Shown: positions 18,401 to 27,059 of the stretch, piece after piece
Position numbering within the stretch: the stretch's first letter is position 1
Layout of the letters: each line of letters begins with the position of its first letter
Source: Roseivirga sp.
Lineage (GTDB): Bacteria; Bacteroidota; Bacteroidia; Cytophagales; Cyclobacteriaceae
Length of the DNA stretch: 64,000 bases
Direction of reading: 5' to 3'
Assembly: GCA_021404565.1 (NCBI GenBank)
Contig: JAAWWF010000016.1
Location: 434,001 to 498,000 of the forward strand
The notes under the pieces: model-generated
Told to the model about the DNA's origin: nothing
The model's input: only the letters and a program-made list of their open reading frames with translations
Databases searched by the model: none
Translations under genes and position numbers: made by a program

Positions 18401-19095
18401 TAGGCACCAAAGCCCGCCTGAATCTCGGTACTTCTTTCAAAGCCATAGAGGTGCAGCGCAGCAATGATCGCTTTATAGCCACTAATTTCCCTGCAGATGG
18501 GATGACAGGCACAAACCTCTTTGAAAATAAGAGCTATCTGGGTGGTAACATTGGCTTCCACTTCGACACGCGCGACAACCCTGTCGTAGCCAAAAGGGGG
18601 ATCACTTTCAACACTTCTCTTGATTATGAGGGAGGACTTAATGACAACTCTAAAAACAGTGCGCAATGGAATACAGACCTGACCCTGCGCTGGTCTTTAG
18701 GAGCCTTTGCCAGAACCTCTATCGCTACCCGTGTGGGCTACCAAAAAAGTATTGGTGACTTCGAGTTTTTCCAGGCAAGCCGTCTTGATGGATTCAATAC
18801 ACTGAGAGGCTATAGAAGATTCAGGTTTTCAGGAGAAAGCAGCTTCTATCACCAACTCGACCTTCGAATCGACCTTTTTGAGTGGCGCAATTATATACTG
18901 CCTTCAAAAGTAGGACTTGTACTCTTCAATGATATTGGTAAGGTCTATGTAGATGGTCAGGACTCAGAAACACTCCATCATGGTTATGGCGGTGGTTTTT
19001 ACCTGACACCTCTTGGAAGGTTTGCCATCAATATACTAATGGCTAAATCAGAAGAAGGTTTCCTGCCACTCGTTAAATTTGGCTTCTATTTCTGA
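15412..19095 (+). CDS. Giant outer-membrane protein: metallophosphoesterase + kinase-like segment + BamA-type barrel
   Basis: The 1227-residue protein has a signal peptide (1-22). A calcineurin-like phosphoesterase domain follows (about 28-340), with metal-site motifs GDAGEPH (D36), YLGDNIY (D67), PGNHDW, SHHPMYTYG and GHEHALE. Residues of about 425-700 resemble a HipA/lipid-kinase-like fold. There is a glycine-rich turn at G441-G443, a VLRSMD strand (R462), GDWDRHDDQW (D596, R597, H598) and RPIPRDRD (D622, D624). The C-terminal 380 residues form an Omp85/BamA-like barrel with the RGYRRFRF motif and end in LVKFGFYF, a terminal aromatic typical of barrels. It should sit in the outer membrane with enzymatic domains in the periplasm or outside. 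The substrate is unknown. Confidence 0.8.
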   Translation: MKKFLTLISLSVLVLFSSFTFQQGNDPIYSVFLIGDAGEPHENPVLDMLKAELAKVGDKGAVVYLGDNIYPKGMPPVGHELRAEAEIALDGQINAVKDFAGQKVFIPGNHDWAQGRDYGWEWLGNQEQYVEAALDSQNVFLPSGGCPGPVEVELTDKITLIAVDTQWFLHKGPKPSEGCSVTSLTDVAALLQDALLRNVHKKVIVVSHHPMYTYGIHGGVFGIKDHLFPLTASKKTKNLYLPLPGLGSIYPVYRQAFGNIQDNTHPVYKRFRDGMVALMSQHPDLIHAAGHEHALEHIEKEGMHFVVSGSGSKNNARVKQKGDAQFASNITGYARLDYFADGTTRLSFHTPENNASKEVYSKIVSSRPYAPKPEDLMARYSRISFAGQDTTFAASKKYIGRSKFHKSLFGENYRKEWATELKFPIFDIATVKGGLKILKKGGGHQTTSLRLVAEDGKQYVLRSMDKNPALTLPPELRRTFIKSIVQDGISASHPYAPFVIPTLADAAGILHANPKVYFIPDDPRFGIYRKELANSLAIFEERANKKHIKEEFFGAGKDVMGSIDLYATLKKDNDNRVDQDFVVRNRLFDMWLGDWDRHDDQWRWVEYKGKDDERMFRPIPRDRDVAFFSGEGSFKKLAGSKWAQPSFKGFNDEISYTPAYGFYRIKWFDRYFMTQPSLEDWLKQANEIKAALTDEVIETAMATWPKEIYDLRGEEITRKLKNRRDKLEIYAEDYYRFISKEVTVLGSDKRELFVVDREDDEHTKVTVYKISKKGNRNKVLYERTFNTSVTNEVRLFGFGGEDEFEINGDVKKGILIRVIAGEGNDKIEDNSVVRSGAKKTYVYDNLTGTQLKEGVETKNLTTDKDPDINRYNMEEFDFDVRMPLLSFNFNPDDGLFLGGGMMIKKDGFRKEPFASQQSFSGSYALATSSYNLGYKGQFTDAVGKADFILEADIKAPNFVNNFFGLGNETEYNDDLELTFYRTRFEEYSIRPSLNFNVGTKARLNLGTSFKAIEVQRSNDRFIATNFPADGMTGTNLFENKSYLGGNIGFHFDTRDNPVVAKRGITFNTSLDYEGGLNDNSKNSAQWNTDLTLRWSLGAFARTSIATRVGYQKSIGDFEFFQASRLDGFNTLRGYRRFRFSGESSFYHQLDLRIDLFEWRNYILPSKVGLVLFNDIGKVYVDGQDSETLHHGYGGGFYLTPLGRFAINILMAKSEEGFLPLVKFGFYF

Positions 19096-19136
19096 TTGTA
19101 AGGAGCAAAAACTCAAGACAAAGGACAACGCTCCTG

Positions 19137-19160
19137 AAACTGAAAGGGTGTCAGTTTTTT
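19137..19160 (+). terminator. Hairpin terminator after the metallophosphoesterase-barrel gene
   Basis: AAACTGA (19137-19143) pairs with TCAGTTT (19151-19157) around a 7-base loop, and the T-run continues to 19160. It lies 42 bp after the stop codon at 19095 and before the convergent histidine kinase. Confidence 0.75.
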
Positions 19161-19188
19161 ATGGCATTGAACAAGAGAATGGAGAGAC

Positions 19189-22100
19189 CTATCTGTTAGG
19201 CAGGTGGATTCTGAAAGTTGAGCCCTTCTTCAATTCACTCTCAAAGGTTATAGTCCCATCATGCATCTCCACAAACTGACGAACGATCACAAGCCCCAAA
19301 CCTGTCCCCTCAATATCCCCTACATTACTGGCTCGTGAAAAAGACTCAAAGAGTCCTTCCTTGTCTTTATCAGGAATCCCAATCCCAAAATCCTTCACCT
19401 CAATATCTATAGAATCTTCCGCATAGGTAATGGTCATTTCCGGATCGGGACAGCCCTCAGAGTATTTTAGTGCATTGAGCACAATGTTAGACATAGCATG
19501 ACTGATCAGCTGGCTATCAAGGTTCACCTGTCGCTCATCACCCACAGTATTCACTGCAACTCCTCTGTTTTTAAAACCTACGCTGGTTTCCAGGATCACC
19601 TGCTTGGCAATTGCCGTCAGTGAGGTAAGTTCTTTATTCACCCTGGCACGCCCTACATCCAGTCGGCCCAGTGTAAACACATCTTTGAGCAATGAATTAA
19701 GCCTTTCAAGCTCTACCCTGATACGACTCACATGCTTGGTAAGCTTGCCGTTGGTCGGATCAATCTGATTTTCCAGATACATCTGAATCAGTTCATTACT
19801 CGACTGTATGGTTGTGAGCGGGGTTCTGAACTCATGTGAGGCCATGGAAATGAAACTCGACTTGAGCTTGTTCAGGTAACGTTCCTTCTCTATCACCTTC
19901 ATGATTTCCGTGATATCCCTGGTAGATGAAAGTACATACTGTACCTCACCCTTATCGTCTAATACAGAAGTAAGTGAGACGCCCACTGGCACATAGTCTC
20001 CATCCCGCTTTCTTATGCGATATGAAGTCTGCACATCCTGACTTTTATTGGCAATAGTATCCGCAAATACTTGCTTTACCCTTTTAATATCTTCCTTGTT
20101 GATGAGCGCCATAGGGTCAGTGCCAAGGCTTTCTTCTACGGTATAACCCACCAAGCGGTAGCATGATGGTGAGATAAAACTGAACTTTCCGTCAAGGTCA
20201 TGCAGGGCTATTACATCCGTAGAGTTTTCCGAAACCAACTTGTACTGCTCCTCTTTCTCCTTCAACATCTGCTCAGCCCTGATTTTATCAGTCATATCCA
20301 CCTTGGTAGACCTAAAGTATATAGGCTCACCCTCTTCACTATTAATGATCCCTCCCTTAGCTTCCAGCCAGCGATAGTCTCCATTTTTATGTCTGAAACG
20401 AAAGAGTGCCTCACTCATCTTCGTGTTCTGTGAGAGGGTATTCTGCATAGCCTCTACAACACCCGGCAAGTCATCCGGATGAATGAAATCGGTAGTACTG
20501 CGCCCAAGCATTTCTTCCACCTCATAGCCCAACGTATCTTTAATGGAGGGGGAAATAAAAAGGTATTTACCCTCCAAATCCATCAGAGAGACGATATCAT
20601 GAGAGTTCTGAGAGATGAGCTTATAGCGCTCCTCGCTCTCTCTGAGCTTATCCTCTGCCTGTACCCTGGCTGTAATATTTCTTGTCGAAGTCTGGAAATA
20701 CATGATCTGCCCTTCCTGGTCCAGAATGGCACCACCATGCGTTTCAAGCCAAACAAGCTCGCCATTAGACTGTTTTGCCTTAAAGGAAATAACGATCTTC
20801 TTTTTAGGGTTTAATATCACCTCAGAGATACAAGCCTTAACAGACTCATAATACTCCTCGTCAATGATATCTCTTAAGCGGAGTTTCTCCAATTCGTCAG
20901 GCTTATAACCAATGACATCAAAAGAGGAAGCACTTACGAAAACGAAGTCTCTTTCTGGTGAATGTAGACAAATACAGTCACTGGAGTTTTGTGAGATAAT
21001 CCTGTACTTCGCCTCACTCTCCTGCAATTTAGACCTCGCTTGTTTAAGTGAGGTGATATTTGACAGGGACCCTACAACCCTGGCAGGATCACCTTTTTTA
21101 TCATATAAGATTCGGGCCTTAATAAATACCCAAATAACCTTGCCTCCCTCACCAATAAAGCGACACTCTGTCTCCAAATCTTCTTCATGACGTTTGAAAC
21201 GGCCTTGAATGGTAGAAATAAATGACTTTCTATCTTCTTCATGTAAATAGCGAGACAACAGATTGTCATCCAGTGGGTTTGTTTCCTGGGCAAGGCCCAG
21301 ACCAGCCCAAAACTGAGGTGAGAGATAAGAGGTACCGTTCTTAAAATCGTATTCCCAGATAACATCATTGGTGCCTTCAACAGCCAGTTGATAACGCTCA
21401 TTGCTATCCTTCAGGTCTTTCTCAAGAGATTTTCTGAAAGTAATATCCTGTAGTATGGTGATATAGCAAGCCTCATTCTGAAAATCGAGAGGCATAGTGG
21501 AGGCACTCACCCAAAAAGACTCGTCTTTTTTATTCTTTAATACCAGCTCGTGATTCTGTACACGCCCCTCTTTGGCCAACAAAGACAGGTATGTCTTACG
21601 CGTATCAAAATTCTGGTAAAATTGTACCACCTTTTTCCCCAGAAACTCTCCCGGGTTCATTCCATAAACATCAAAGAAAACCTCATTGGCAAAAATGGCC
21701 TTCCCATCCTTTCGCGTAGAAATAAAAACAGGATCAGGTAACGAATCTACAATGCTTTTAAGACGCTGCTGGCTCAGTTCAAGGTTGAGCCTTGACTTGC
21801 GGATATCATCGATATCAATCGTAATACCATCAATTCTCAGTGGTTTCTCATCCTCGTAGAGCACCTTAACCCTATCTCGTACATAACGATAATTTCCCGG
21901 GCCGCGCTCAACTCTATAAGCATAACTACCATAGCCATTATTGAGCACATTTACATACTCATCCAGAATACGCTCACGATCTTCCTCATGAATCTGCTGT
22001 TGCCACTCATCTATGGTAGTAGGAGCTTTTTGATAGGAGCCGTACGGAACACGGCTTATCGGGTCGTTTAAGTACCTGAATTGATAGGGCTCTACCGTAA

Positions 22101-22212
22101 GGTCAATAGACCAGACAACTTCGGACAGATTATTAACTACAGAGGAAAAATCGATCATTTTTTCATTAGCACTGAAAATTTTGCCGGTAGCATGCCCAAA
22201 AACGTTTTCCAT
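19189..22212 (-). CDS. Soluble sensor histidine kinase with six PAS domains
   Basis: ATG 22212 gives 1007 residues; a GTG one codon upstream is possible. No membrane helix is visible. Six consecutive PAS units occupy about 15-770, most recognisable from their repeated openings (YQLAVEGTNDVIWEY, YRIISQNSSDCICLH, YKLISQNSHDIVSLM, YKLVSENSTDVIALH). PAC motifs such as GEPIYFRSTKVDMT follow them. The kinase core has the H-box MASHEFRTPL, N-box NIVLNALKYS, G1 DFGIGIPDKD and G2 GTGLGLVIVRQF. It should be a cytoplasmic kinase sensing small ligands or redox. It is transcribed divergently from a LytTR response regulator 101 bp away, the likely partner. Confidence 0.93.
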   Translation of the reverse strand: MENVFGHATGKIFSANEKMIDFSSVVNNLSEVVWSIDLTVEPYQFRYLNDPISRVPYGSYQKAPTTIDEWQQQIHEEDRERILDEYVNVLNNGYGSYAYRVERGPGNYRYVRDRVKVLYEDEKPLRIDGITIDIDDIRKSRLNLELSQQRLKSIVDSLPDPVFISTRKDGKAIFANEVFFDVYGMNPGEFLGKKVVQFYQNFDTRKTYLSLLAKEGRVQNHELVLKNKKDESFWVSASTMPLDFQNEACYITILQDITFRKSLEKDLKDSNERYQLAVEGTNDVIWEYDFKNGTSYLSPQFWAGLGLAQETNPLDDNLLSRYLHEEDRKSFISTIQGRFKRHEEDLETECRFIGEGGKVIWVFIKARILYDKKGDPARVVGSLSNITSLKQARSKLQESEAKYRIISQNSSDCICLHSPERDFVFVSASSFDVIGYKPDELEKLRLRDIIDEEYYESVKACISEVILNPKKKIVISFKAKQSNGELVWLETHGGAILDQEGQIMYFQTSTRNITARVQAEDKLRESEERYKLISQNSHDIVSLMDLEGKYLFISPSIKDTLGYEVEEMLGRSTTDFIHPDDLPGVVEAMQNTLSQNTKMSEALFRFRHKNGDYRWLEAKGGIINSEEGEPIYFRSTKVDMTDKIRAEQMLKEKEEQYKLVSENSTDVIALHDLDGKFSFISPSCYRLVGYTVEESLGTDPMALINKEDIKRVKQVFADTIANKSQDVQTSYRIRKRDGDYVPVGVSLTSVLDDKGEVQYVLSSTRDITEIMKVIEKERYLNKLKSSFISMASHEFRTPLTTIQSSNELIQMYLENQIDPTNGKLTKHVSRIRVELERLNSLLKDVFTLGRLDVGRARVNKELTSLTAIAKQVILETSVGFKNRGVAVNTVGDERQVNLDSQLISHAMSNIVLNALKYSEGCPDPEMTITYAEDSIDIEVKDFGIGIPDKDKEGLFESFSRASNVGDIEGTGLGLVIVRQFVEMHDGTITFESELKKGSTFRIHLPNR

Positions 22213-22313
22213 CACAGAAATAGCCTCTATTCATTAATTTGAGTATTTTTAAGATAGTATATTCGCATGTTCCGTCAAAAGACAAGTGCAACAATTCACC
22301 TAAATTAAGGAAA

Positions 22314-23090
22314 ATGTCGTCTATTACGAATGACTATGTAAACACCTCAAAAATCCTCATTGTCGAGGACGAACCCTTTATTGCAGAAAACCTGCAAGAG
22401 ATGCTGAGCATCTTCGGGTATGATGAAACTGAAATTGCCAATTCTGCTAATCAGGCCATCAAATCAATAAAAACCTCAAGACCCGATCTGGTATTACTTG
22501 ATGTTAAAATCAAGGGTGACCAGGACGGCATTGAACTGGGAGGCATTATACAAGAGCAGTACAAATTGCCTTTTGTATATATCACTTCCTATTCCGACAA
22601 AGAAACGGTTAATCGCGCTAAGCACACTCAACCACTCGGTTTTATTGTTAAACCATTTACCAAAGACGATGTATATGCGGCCATTGAAGTAGCACTCTTC
22701 AATAAAAATCGCATTGCCGTCTCTAATGGTAGTCCTCAGGCTGTACTAAACCCTACTACGTACAACAATGATTCTATCTATGTGAAGAAGAAAGGGCTTC
22801 TGGAAAAGGTAAAGTATGATGAGCTGTTGTGGATAGAAGCAGATGGAAATCATATTACCATGAATGTTTCTGATGGGCGTACTTACACAGTGAGAAAGTC
22901 GCTGAAAGAGATTACTGATAAGCTGCCTAAAGATCGTTTTCTCCGGGTACACAAATCATTTGTAGTGCAGGTAGATGTGGTCACCGCCATTGATACCAGT
23001 CACGTACATCTGGGAGAAAAGAAAATTCCGATTGGAAGATCATATTACAACGCCTTTACGGCAACATTGAATACCATTAGCGCGAGCTAG
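22314..23090 (+). CDS. LytTR-family response regulator
   Basis: The ATG at 22314 follows an A/G-rich stretch (TAAGGAAA) and is preferred over a TTG at 22239 whose first 25 residues are unlike a receiver domain. The 258-residue protein has a REC domain (ILIVEDEPFIAEN, LVLLDVKIKGDQDG with the phospho-acceptor Asp, TSYSDKETV, KPFTKDDV). After it comes a LytTR DNA-binding domain (about 155-255: LLWIEADGNHITMN, RTYTVRKSLKEI, RFLRVHKSFVVQVD, IPIGRSYYN). It likely acts with the divergent six-PAS kinase. A hairpin terminator follows. Confidence 0.93.
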   Translation: MSSITNDYVNTSKILIVEDEPFIAENLQEMLSIFGYDETEIANSANQAIKSIKTSRPDLVLLDVKIKGDQDGIELGGIIQEQYKLPFVYITSYSDKETVNRAKHTQPLGFIVKPFTKDDVYAAIEVALFNKNRIAVSNGSPQAVLNPTTYNNDSIYVKKKGLLEKVKYDELLWIEADGNHITMNVSDGRTYTVRKSLKEITDKLPKDRFLRVHKSFVVQVDVVTAIDTSHVHLGEKKIPIGRSYYNAFTATLNTISAS

Positions 23091-23111
23091 AAGAAAATTA
23101 ATAAGGGAGTC

Positions 23112-23152
23112 AATAAGCATTCGATCTGTCAAAGTGAGAGTGCTTATTTTTT
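23112..23152 (+). terminator. Hairpin terminator after the LytTR regulator
   Basis: AATAAGCA (23112-23119) pairs with TGCTTATT (23141-23148) and is followed by TTTT. The loop is about 21 bases. It separates two convergent genes. Confidence 0.6.
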
Positions 23153-23165
23153 GCCCGAACGGTAT

Positions 23166-24095
23166 TTAATTTCTCCGATAAGACAGCAGTGTCGCTGGCT
23201 CAGCAGAATCTACCTCGCTAAGAGTATAGTAAGTTTGTCCGTCAGCACTAAGAGCTACAGATTCCCCCTGGGGTTCAGCCTGATAATTCAGCCTCTGTGG
23301 GGTCTCCAACATAGTCTGGTAAATAGAGTTGCCCGAAACCTGCCAGTAGTATACCCTGAAATAATCTTTGATGAGTATTTCGTCACCTGCGGCTGAAATA
23401 TCTCCACCTACGATATTGCTGAACGGAATCAATCCCTGAAACTCAGCCGTATCGGTACCGACCAACTCTTGCGGATAAGGAAGACGGTATACCCCTACCT
23501 GAGCTTCTCTTTTGGAAATAACATAGATATCCTTGGTAGCCGGGTCAACCATAAGGGTCTCGGCATCTCGTGAAATTTCATCGCTGTATACAAAATCTAT
23601 CGTCTCAACACCGGTCAGCGTGATCATCTCCGGCAAATCAATGACATTCAGATCTGGTTCGGGTACTCTGTGAATGGCATAACTGGTACGCACAGCCACA
23701 TTATCTCCAATATCACCCACCATCAAATAGGTAAGGGCATCATCTGGTCCGGGACCAATCGTCATGTCTTCCCAGTCGATATTTCTTACCCCTTCAAGCT
23801 CATAACGACCTGAATCGGCACCAGCCGTAGTCAAAAGATAAAGCTCCGGGTCTCCCCCGCTGTCGTTGTGAGTCCAGAGATAGAGCGGATTTGAACGGCT
23901 GGCAGCAAGGCCCGAGGCCTCGTCAATATTGGTGGCCTCCAATACCGCAGGGCTTTGCGATGCTGAGAACACATTGCTTACCGGTAGCTCACTCACCGTA
24001 GGGTCTGTTTCTGCCGGTGCATCCTTGCATGAAGGAGCCGTTGCCATAAAAACAACGCTCAATACTAATACGCCTTTAAAAACTTTTGATGTCAT
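23166..24095 (-). CDS. Propeller-like lipoprotein of unknown function
   Basis: The ATG at 24095 starts a lipoprotein signal (MTSKVFKGVLVLSVVFMATA, then P-S-C). Starts further upstream would bury the signal. The mature part, roughly 290 residues, has the propeller-like segments NIDEASGLAASRSNPLYLWT, HNDSGGDPELYLL, NIDWEDMTIGPGPDDALTYL, GDIGDNVAVRTSYAIHRVPE and RDAETLMVDPATKDIYVISK. The WTHNDSGG and DWEDM phrases recur in a family of secreted bacterial propellers with no assigned activity. It is probably anchored in the inner leaflet of the outer membrane or on the surface. The cytochrome c gene lies 74 bp upstream of it on the same strand. Confidence 0.7.
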   Translation of the reverse strand: MTSKVFKGVLVLSVVFMATAPSCKDAPAETDPTVSELPVSNVFSASQSPAVLEATNIDEASGLAASRSNPLYLWTHNDSGGDPELYLLTTAGADSGRYELEGVRNIDWEDMTIGPGPDDALTYLMVGDIGDNVAVRTSYAIHRVPEPDLNVIDLPEMITLTGVETIDFVYSDEISRDAETLMVDPATKDIYVISKREAQVGVYRLPYPQELVGTDTAEFQGLIPFSNIVGGDISAAGDEILIKDYFRVYYWQVSGNSIYQTMLETPQRLNYQAEPQGESVALSADGQTYYTLSEVDSAEPATLLSYRRN

Positions 24096-24169
24096 TCTAA
24101 AAAGGGATCGGAAGTTTTGTACTGTATACATAACAGCTTTTTGAGCCCGATATTATTCAAGCACTCTGC

Positions 24170-24580
24170 CTACTTGCCTGCACGCACTTTAGCCACTTGC
24201 GACTCCTTTACTATTTTCCCCTTGTTGTCCCAGGAGTTTCTTACATAGTTGAGCACATCAGCAATATCTTTATCATCAAGACCGGAAGCCTGCATAACGC
24301 CATTGTATTTAGTCCCATTTACCTCTATCTCGCCAGTCAGTCCTTCTATAACCGCCTTTATAGAACGGTCCAGGTCGGCCATCAGAAAATCAGATTTAGC
24401 GAGGGGTGGAAATACGCCAGGAAGCCCCTGACCTTCGCCCATATGACATACCGTACAGGTACCATCATAAATACCTTTTCCTCTTTCCATGCTCTCTTTC
24501 AGGGCAGCACTTTGGTCTTTGAATGCAAAGGAAGAAATAGCTAGCGCCAGGGCGATAAATAAAATGTAAATGCGTTTCAT
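24170..24580 (-). CDS. Periplasmic mono-haem cytochrome c
   Basis: The 136-residue protein has a signal peptide (about 1-20), one haem-attachment motif CTVCH, and a likely distal ligand methionine in NGVMQASGLDDKDIADVLNY, the usual class I cytochrome c layout. It should be a small soluble or loosely attached electron carrier in the periplasm. No oxidase or reductase gene adjoins it, so the partner is unknown. Confidence 0.88.
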   Translation of the reverse strand: MKRIYILFIALALAISSFAFKDQSAALKESMERGKGIYDGTCTVCHMGEGQGLPGVFPPLAKSDFLMADLDRSIKAVIEGLTGEIEVNGTKYNGVMQASGLDDKDIADVLNYVRNSWDNKGKIVKESQVAKVRAGK

Positions 24581-24680
24581 GATTATGTTTTTAAGGAGTT
24601 GACCTTAAGTCTGTCTAAAATTAAAAAATATATCCTCACCATTCGCTGCAAAAATGTTACCAATGGTGCCATTTAAGTAA

Positions 24681-25913
24681 TCAGATTTCGATTTCTACCT
24701 GATTTCTGGTTAAATCTTCAAAAACCTCTCGTTTACGAATCAAGTGTGCCTTACCCTGGTAGATGAGTACTTCAGCGGGCCTCAGACGCGAATTATAATT
24801 TGAAGACATACTGAAGGCATAGGCTCCGGCATTTTTAAAGGCCAGAATATCACCCTCCTTTACCTCATTGAGCTTACGGTCTACACCAAAGGTATCTGTC
24901 TCACAGATATAGCCTACAATCGTGTAAATCCTTTTCGTCCCGCCTGCGTTCGACAGATTGAAAATCTCATGATAAGCATCATACATCATGGGGCGAATCA
25001 AATGATTCAATCCGGAATTGATACCGGCAAACACCGTGGCCGGTGTGGTTTTAACCACGTTGGTAGTAGTAAGAAATGTACCCGACTCACTGACCAAAAA
25101 TTTACCAGGCTCAAACCACATTTCCAGTTCTTTGCCATATCTCTTGCAAAAAGCTTTAAAAGCTGAGCTTAGCTTTTCTCCAAGCTCGTTAATATCAGTG
25201 ACAATATCGGCCTCCTTATAGCCTACTTTAAAGCCACTGCCAAAGTCGATAAAGGCCAGGTTTTTGAAGTTTTTGGCGGCATCAAAAAGGATATCCGATG
25301 CTCTTAAAAACACATCCGCTTCCAGGATATCGGAGCCGGTATGCATATGAAGCCCGGTAACGTTGATGCCGTAGGTCTCAACCACCCTCACAATATGGGG
25401 AATCTGGTAAACAGATATACCAAACTTGGACCCTACATGCCCTGTAGATATCTTATGATTTCCCCCTGCCATGATATGCGGATTCAGCCGAATGCAGACA
25501 GGCACAGTGCCATGATACACATTGCCAAACTGTTCCAGGATAGAAATATTATCCAGATTGATGGTTACCCCCAGTTCTACCGCTTCTCTGATTTCGTCTA
25601 AAGACACTCCATTGGGTGTATAAAGTATCTGATGGGGAGTAAAACCCGCCATCAGACCAAGATGCACCTCCTGAATAGAGACACAATCTAAATCAGATCC
25701 ATAGCTTCTCAAAAGCTTCAGGATTGATAGATTTGTCAGGGATTTAGAAGCAAACTTCACCTTCATCTTCACACCCTTGAAGGCATTACAAAGTGAATCA
25801 AACTTCTCTTTGATCTTTTCAGCATCGTACACATAAACCGGTGTACCGAATTCTGCGGCCAGATCGATCAGATCTACCCCTTGAATGCTGTAGCGATTGT
25901 CTACTAAATCCAT
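24681..25913 (-). CDS. lysA: Diaminopimelate decarboxylase
   Basis: ATG 25913 (MDLVDNRYSIQGVDLIDLAA) is preferred over a TTG seven codons upstream. The 410-residue PLP enzyme of the fold III group converts meso-diaminopimelate to lysine. Visible landmarks are the PLP lysine segment (VKFASKSLTNLSIL), HMHTGSDI, DFGSGFKVGY, EPGKFLVSESG, CETDTFG and the C-terminal NAGAYAFSMSSNYNSRLRPAEV. Gene length is normal. A -7-like TATATTTG lies on the minus strand at 25939-25932, 18 bases before the ATG, which would give a very short leader. Confidence 0.93.
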   Translation of the reverse strand: MDLVDNRYSIQGVDLIDLAAEFGTPVYVYDAEKIKEKFDSLCNAFKGVKMKVKFASKSLTNLSILKLLRSYGSDLDCVSIQEVHLGLMAGFTPHQILYTPNGVSLDEIREAVELGVTINLDNISILEQFGNVYHGTVPVCIRLNPHIMAGGNHKISTGHVGSKFGISVYQIPHIVRVVETYGINVTGLHMHTGSDILEADVFLRASDILFDAAKNFKNLAFIDFGSGFKVGYKEADIVTDINELGEKLSSAFKAFCKRYGKELEMWFEPGKFLVSESGTFLTTTNVVKTTPATVFAGINSGLNHLIRPMMYDAYHEIFNLSNAGGTKRIYTIVGYICETDTFGVDRKLNEVKEGDILAFKNAGAYAFSMSSNYNSRLRPAEVLIYQGKAHLIRKREVFEDLTRNQVEIEI

Positions 25914-25957
25914 GTTCAAATAATTGAGCGCCAAATATAGGCCCTAGCCAAACAAAA

Positions 25958-25985
25958 GAGGAAGGACTTTTAAGAATCCTTCCTC
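25958..25985 (-). terminator. Hairpin terminator after the T9SS cargo gene
   Basis: GAGGAAGGA (25958-25966) pairs perfectly with TCCTTCCTC (25977-25985) around a 10-base loop. On the minus strand a TTTTG tract follows. It ends the upstream gene (stop at 26016) before lysA. Confidence 0.8.
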
Positions 25986-26015
25986 CATCTGACAAATATA
26001 TCTAAACTTAGTCTT

Positions 26016-27059
26016 CTACTCTATGATTATTCTTTTTGTGAGGGCACTGTTGTTTTGAATCACCTGAAGAATATAGATACCGCTTTCATTTCCTGAAATG
26101 TCGACTTTAAAGTCATATTTACCGGCAGCGTTCTGATCTCTCTTATCGTATACCACAGCCCCATCAGGGTCGATGATTTTGATTTGTACTGCTTGTCCAT
26201 TCCCTGTATCAATATCCACGTTGAACCTTCCATCACTTGGATTGGGGTAAAAGCTAATATCATTGATACGCAGATCCTTCATTTCATCGGCTCCTACAGC
26301 TTCTTTATCAGAGTCACGAGCTGTTCGAATGAACACCCTCGCCCTTGACACCACGCGTCCGTGATCATCGTCTCCATCGTCATTTCCAAAAAAGAAGATG
26401 TTAGAGCCATTTCCCCTGTCATCCCAATCTCCAAAATCAAAGTCGAAATCGAAGTCAAAGCCATCAAACTGCTCTTTGAGTTTTTCTCTCAAAGATTCCA
26501 TGTCTTCAAACTCTTCACCATTCATAAAGAACTTGCCTCCATCCTTATCAAACTGGAAGTTATGCATCAGTGAGTCTATGTCCATTGTTCCTCCGGGACC
26601 AATTCGGAAGGAAAAGGGATTGCCAGACCTGAAACCATCCAGGTTATCCATGAGCGAATCCAGATCAAAACTGAATGAGCCTGAGAAGTGATCATCATCG
26701 TCATCATTGTGGAAAAAACTAAATCCATTTCGCTTAAAAGGGCTGAACATGTTATTCAGGCCACCGAATCGATAACGGCTTACACCCGTGGACCAATCCC
26801 AATCACCTAATTCGATACCCTTTTCTTCTAACTCAGGGTCATTCTTCATATCCTCACGACTGTCATAAGTCTTTTCGAATGTTTGCGTGTCATTTCCTTT
26901 TTTGGTGATGACCTTGAGCTTTACCTTACCGTCTTCTGTGGTAGACACAGAGACAGAACGACTTTCATTTACTTCCTCATTCTGCGCATAAGCATCCATT
27001 CCTACCAGCATCATTGCCGTAAGCATGAATGTCATTATCACTTTTATTGACCTTTTCAT
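26016..27059 (-). CDS. Secreted acidic protein with type IX secretion C-terminal domain
   Basis: The 347-residue protein has a signal peptide ending near MDAYAQ (25). A charged N-terminal region follows (KLKVITKKGNDTQTFEKTYD). A striking low-complexity centre is rich in Asp, Phe, Gly and Asn (for example DGFDFDFDFDFGDWDD and FFFGNDDGDDDHG). The last 80 residues are a T9SS type A sorting domain: FYPNPSDGRFNVDI, VVYDKRD, KVDISGNESGIYILQV and KRIIIE. It is probably exported across the outer membrane and attached to the surface. Function is unknown; the acidic centre could bind cations. It is divergent from the histidine kinase/regulator pair, so that pair may control it. Confidence 0.8.
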   Translation of the reverse strand: MKRSIKVIMTFMLTAMMLVGMDAYAQNEEVNESRSVSVSTTEDGKVKLKVITKKGNDTQTFEKTYDSREDMKNDPELEEKGIELGDWDWSTGVSRYRFGGLNNMFSPFKRNGFSFFHNDDDDDHFSGSFSFDLDSLMDNLDGFRSGNPFSFRIGPGGTMDIDSLMHNFQFDKDGGKFFMNGEEFEDMESLREKLKEQFDGFDFDFDFDFGDWDDRGNGSNIFFFGNDDGDDDHGRVVSRARVFIRTARDSDKEAVGADEMKDLRINDISFYPNPSDGRFNVDIDTGNGQAVQIKIIDPDGAVVYDKRDQNAAGKYDFKVDISGNESGIYILQVIQNNSALTKRIIIE

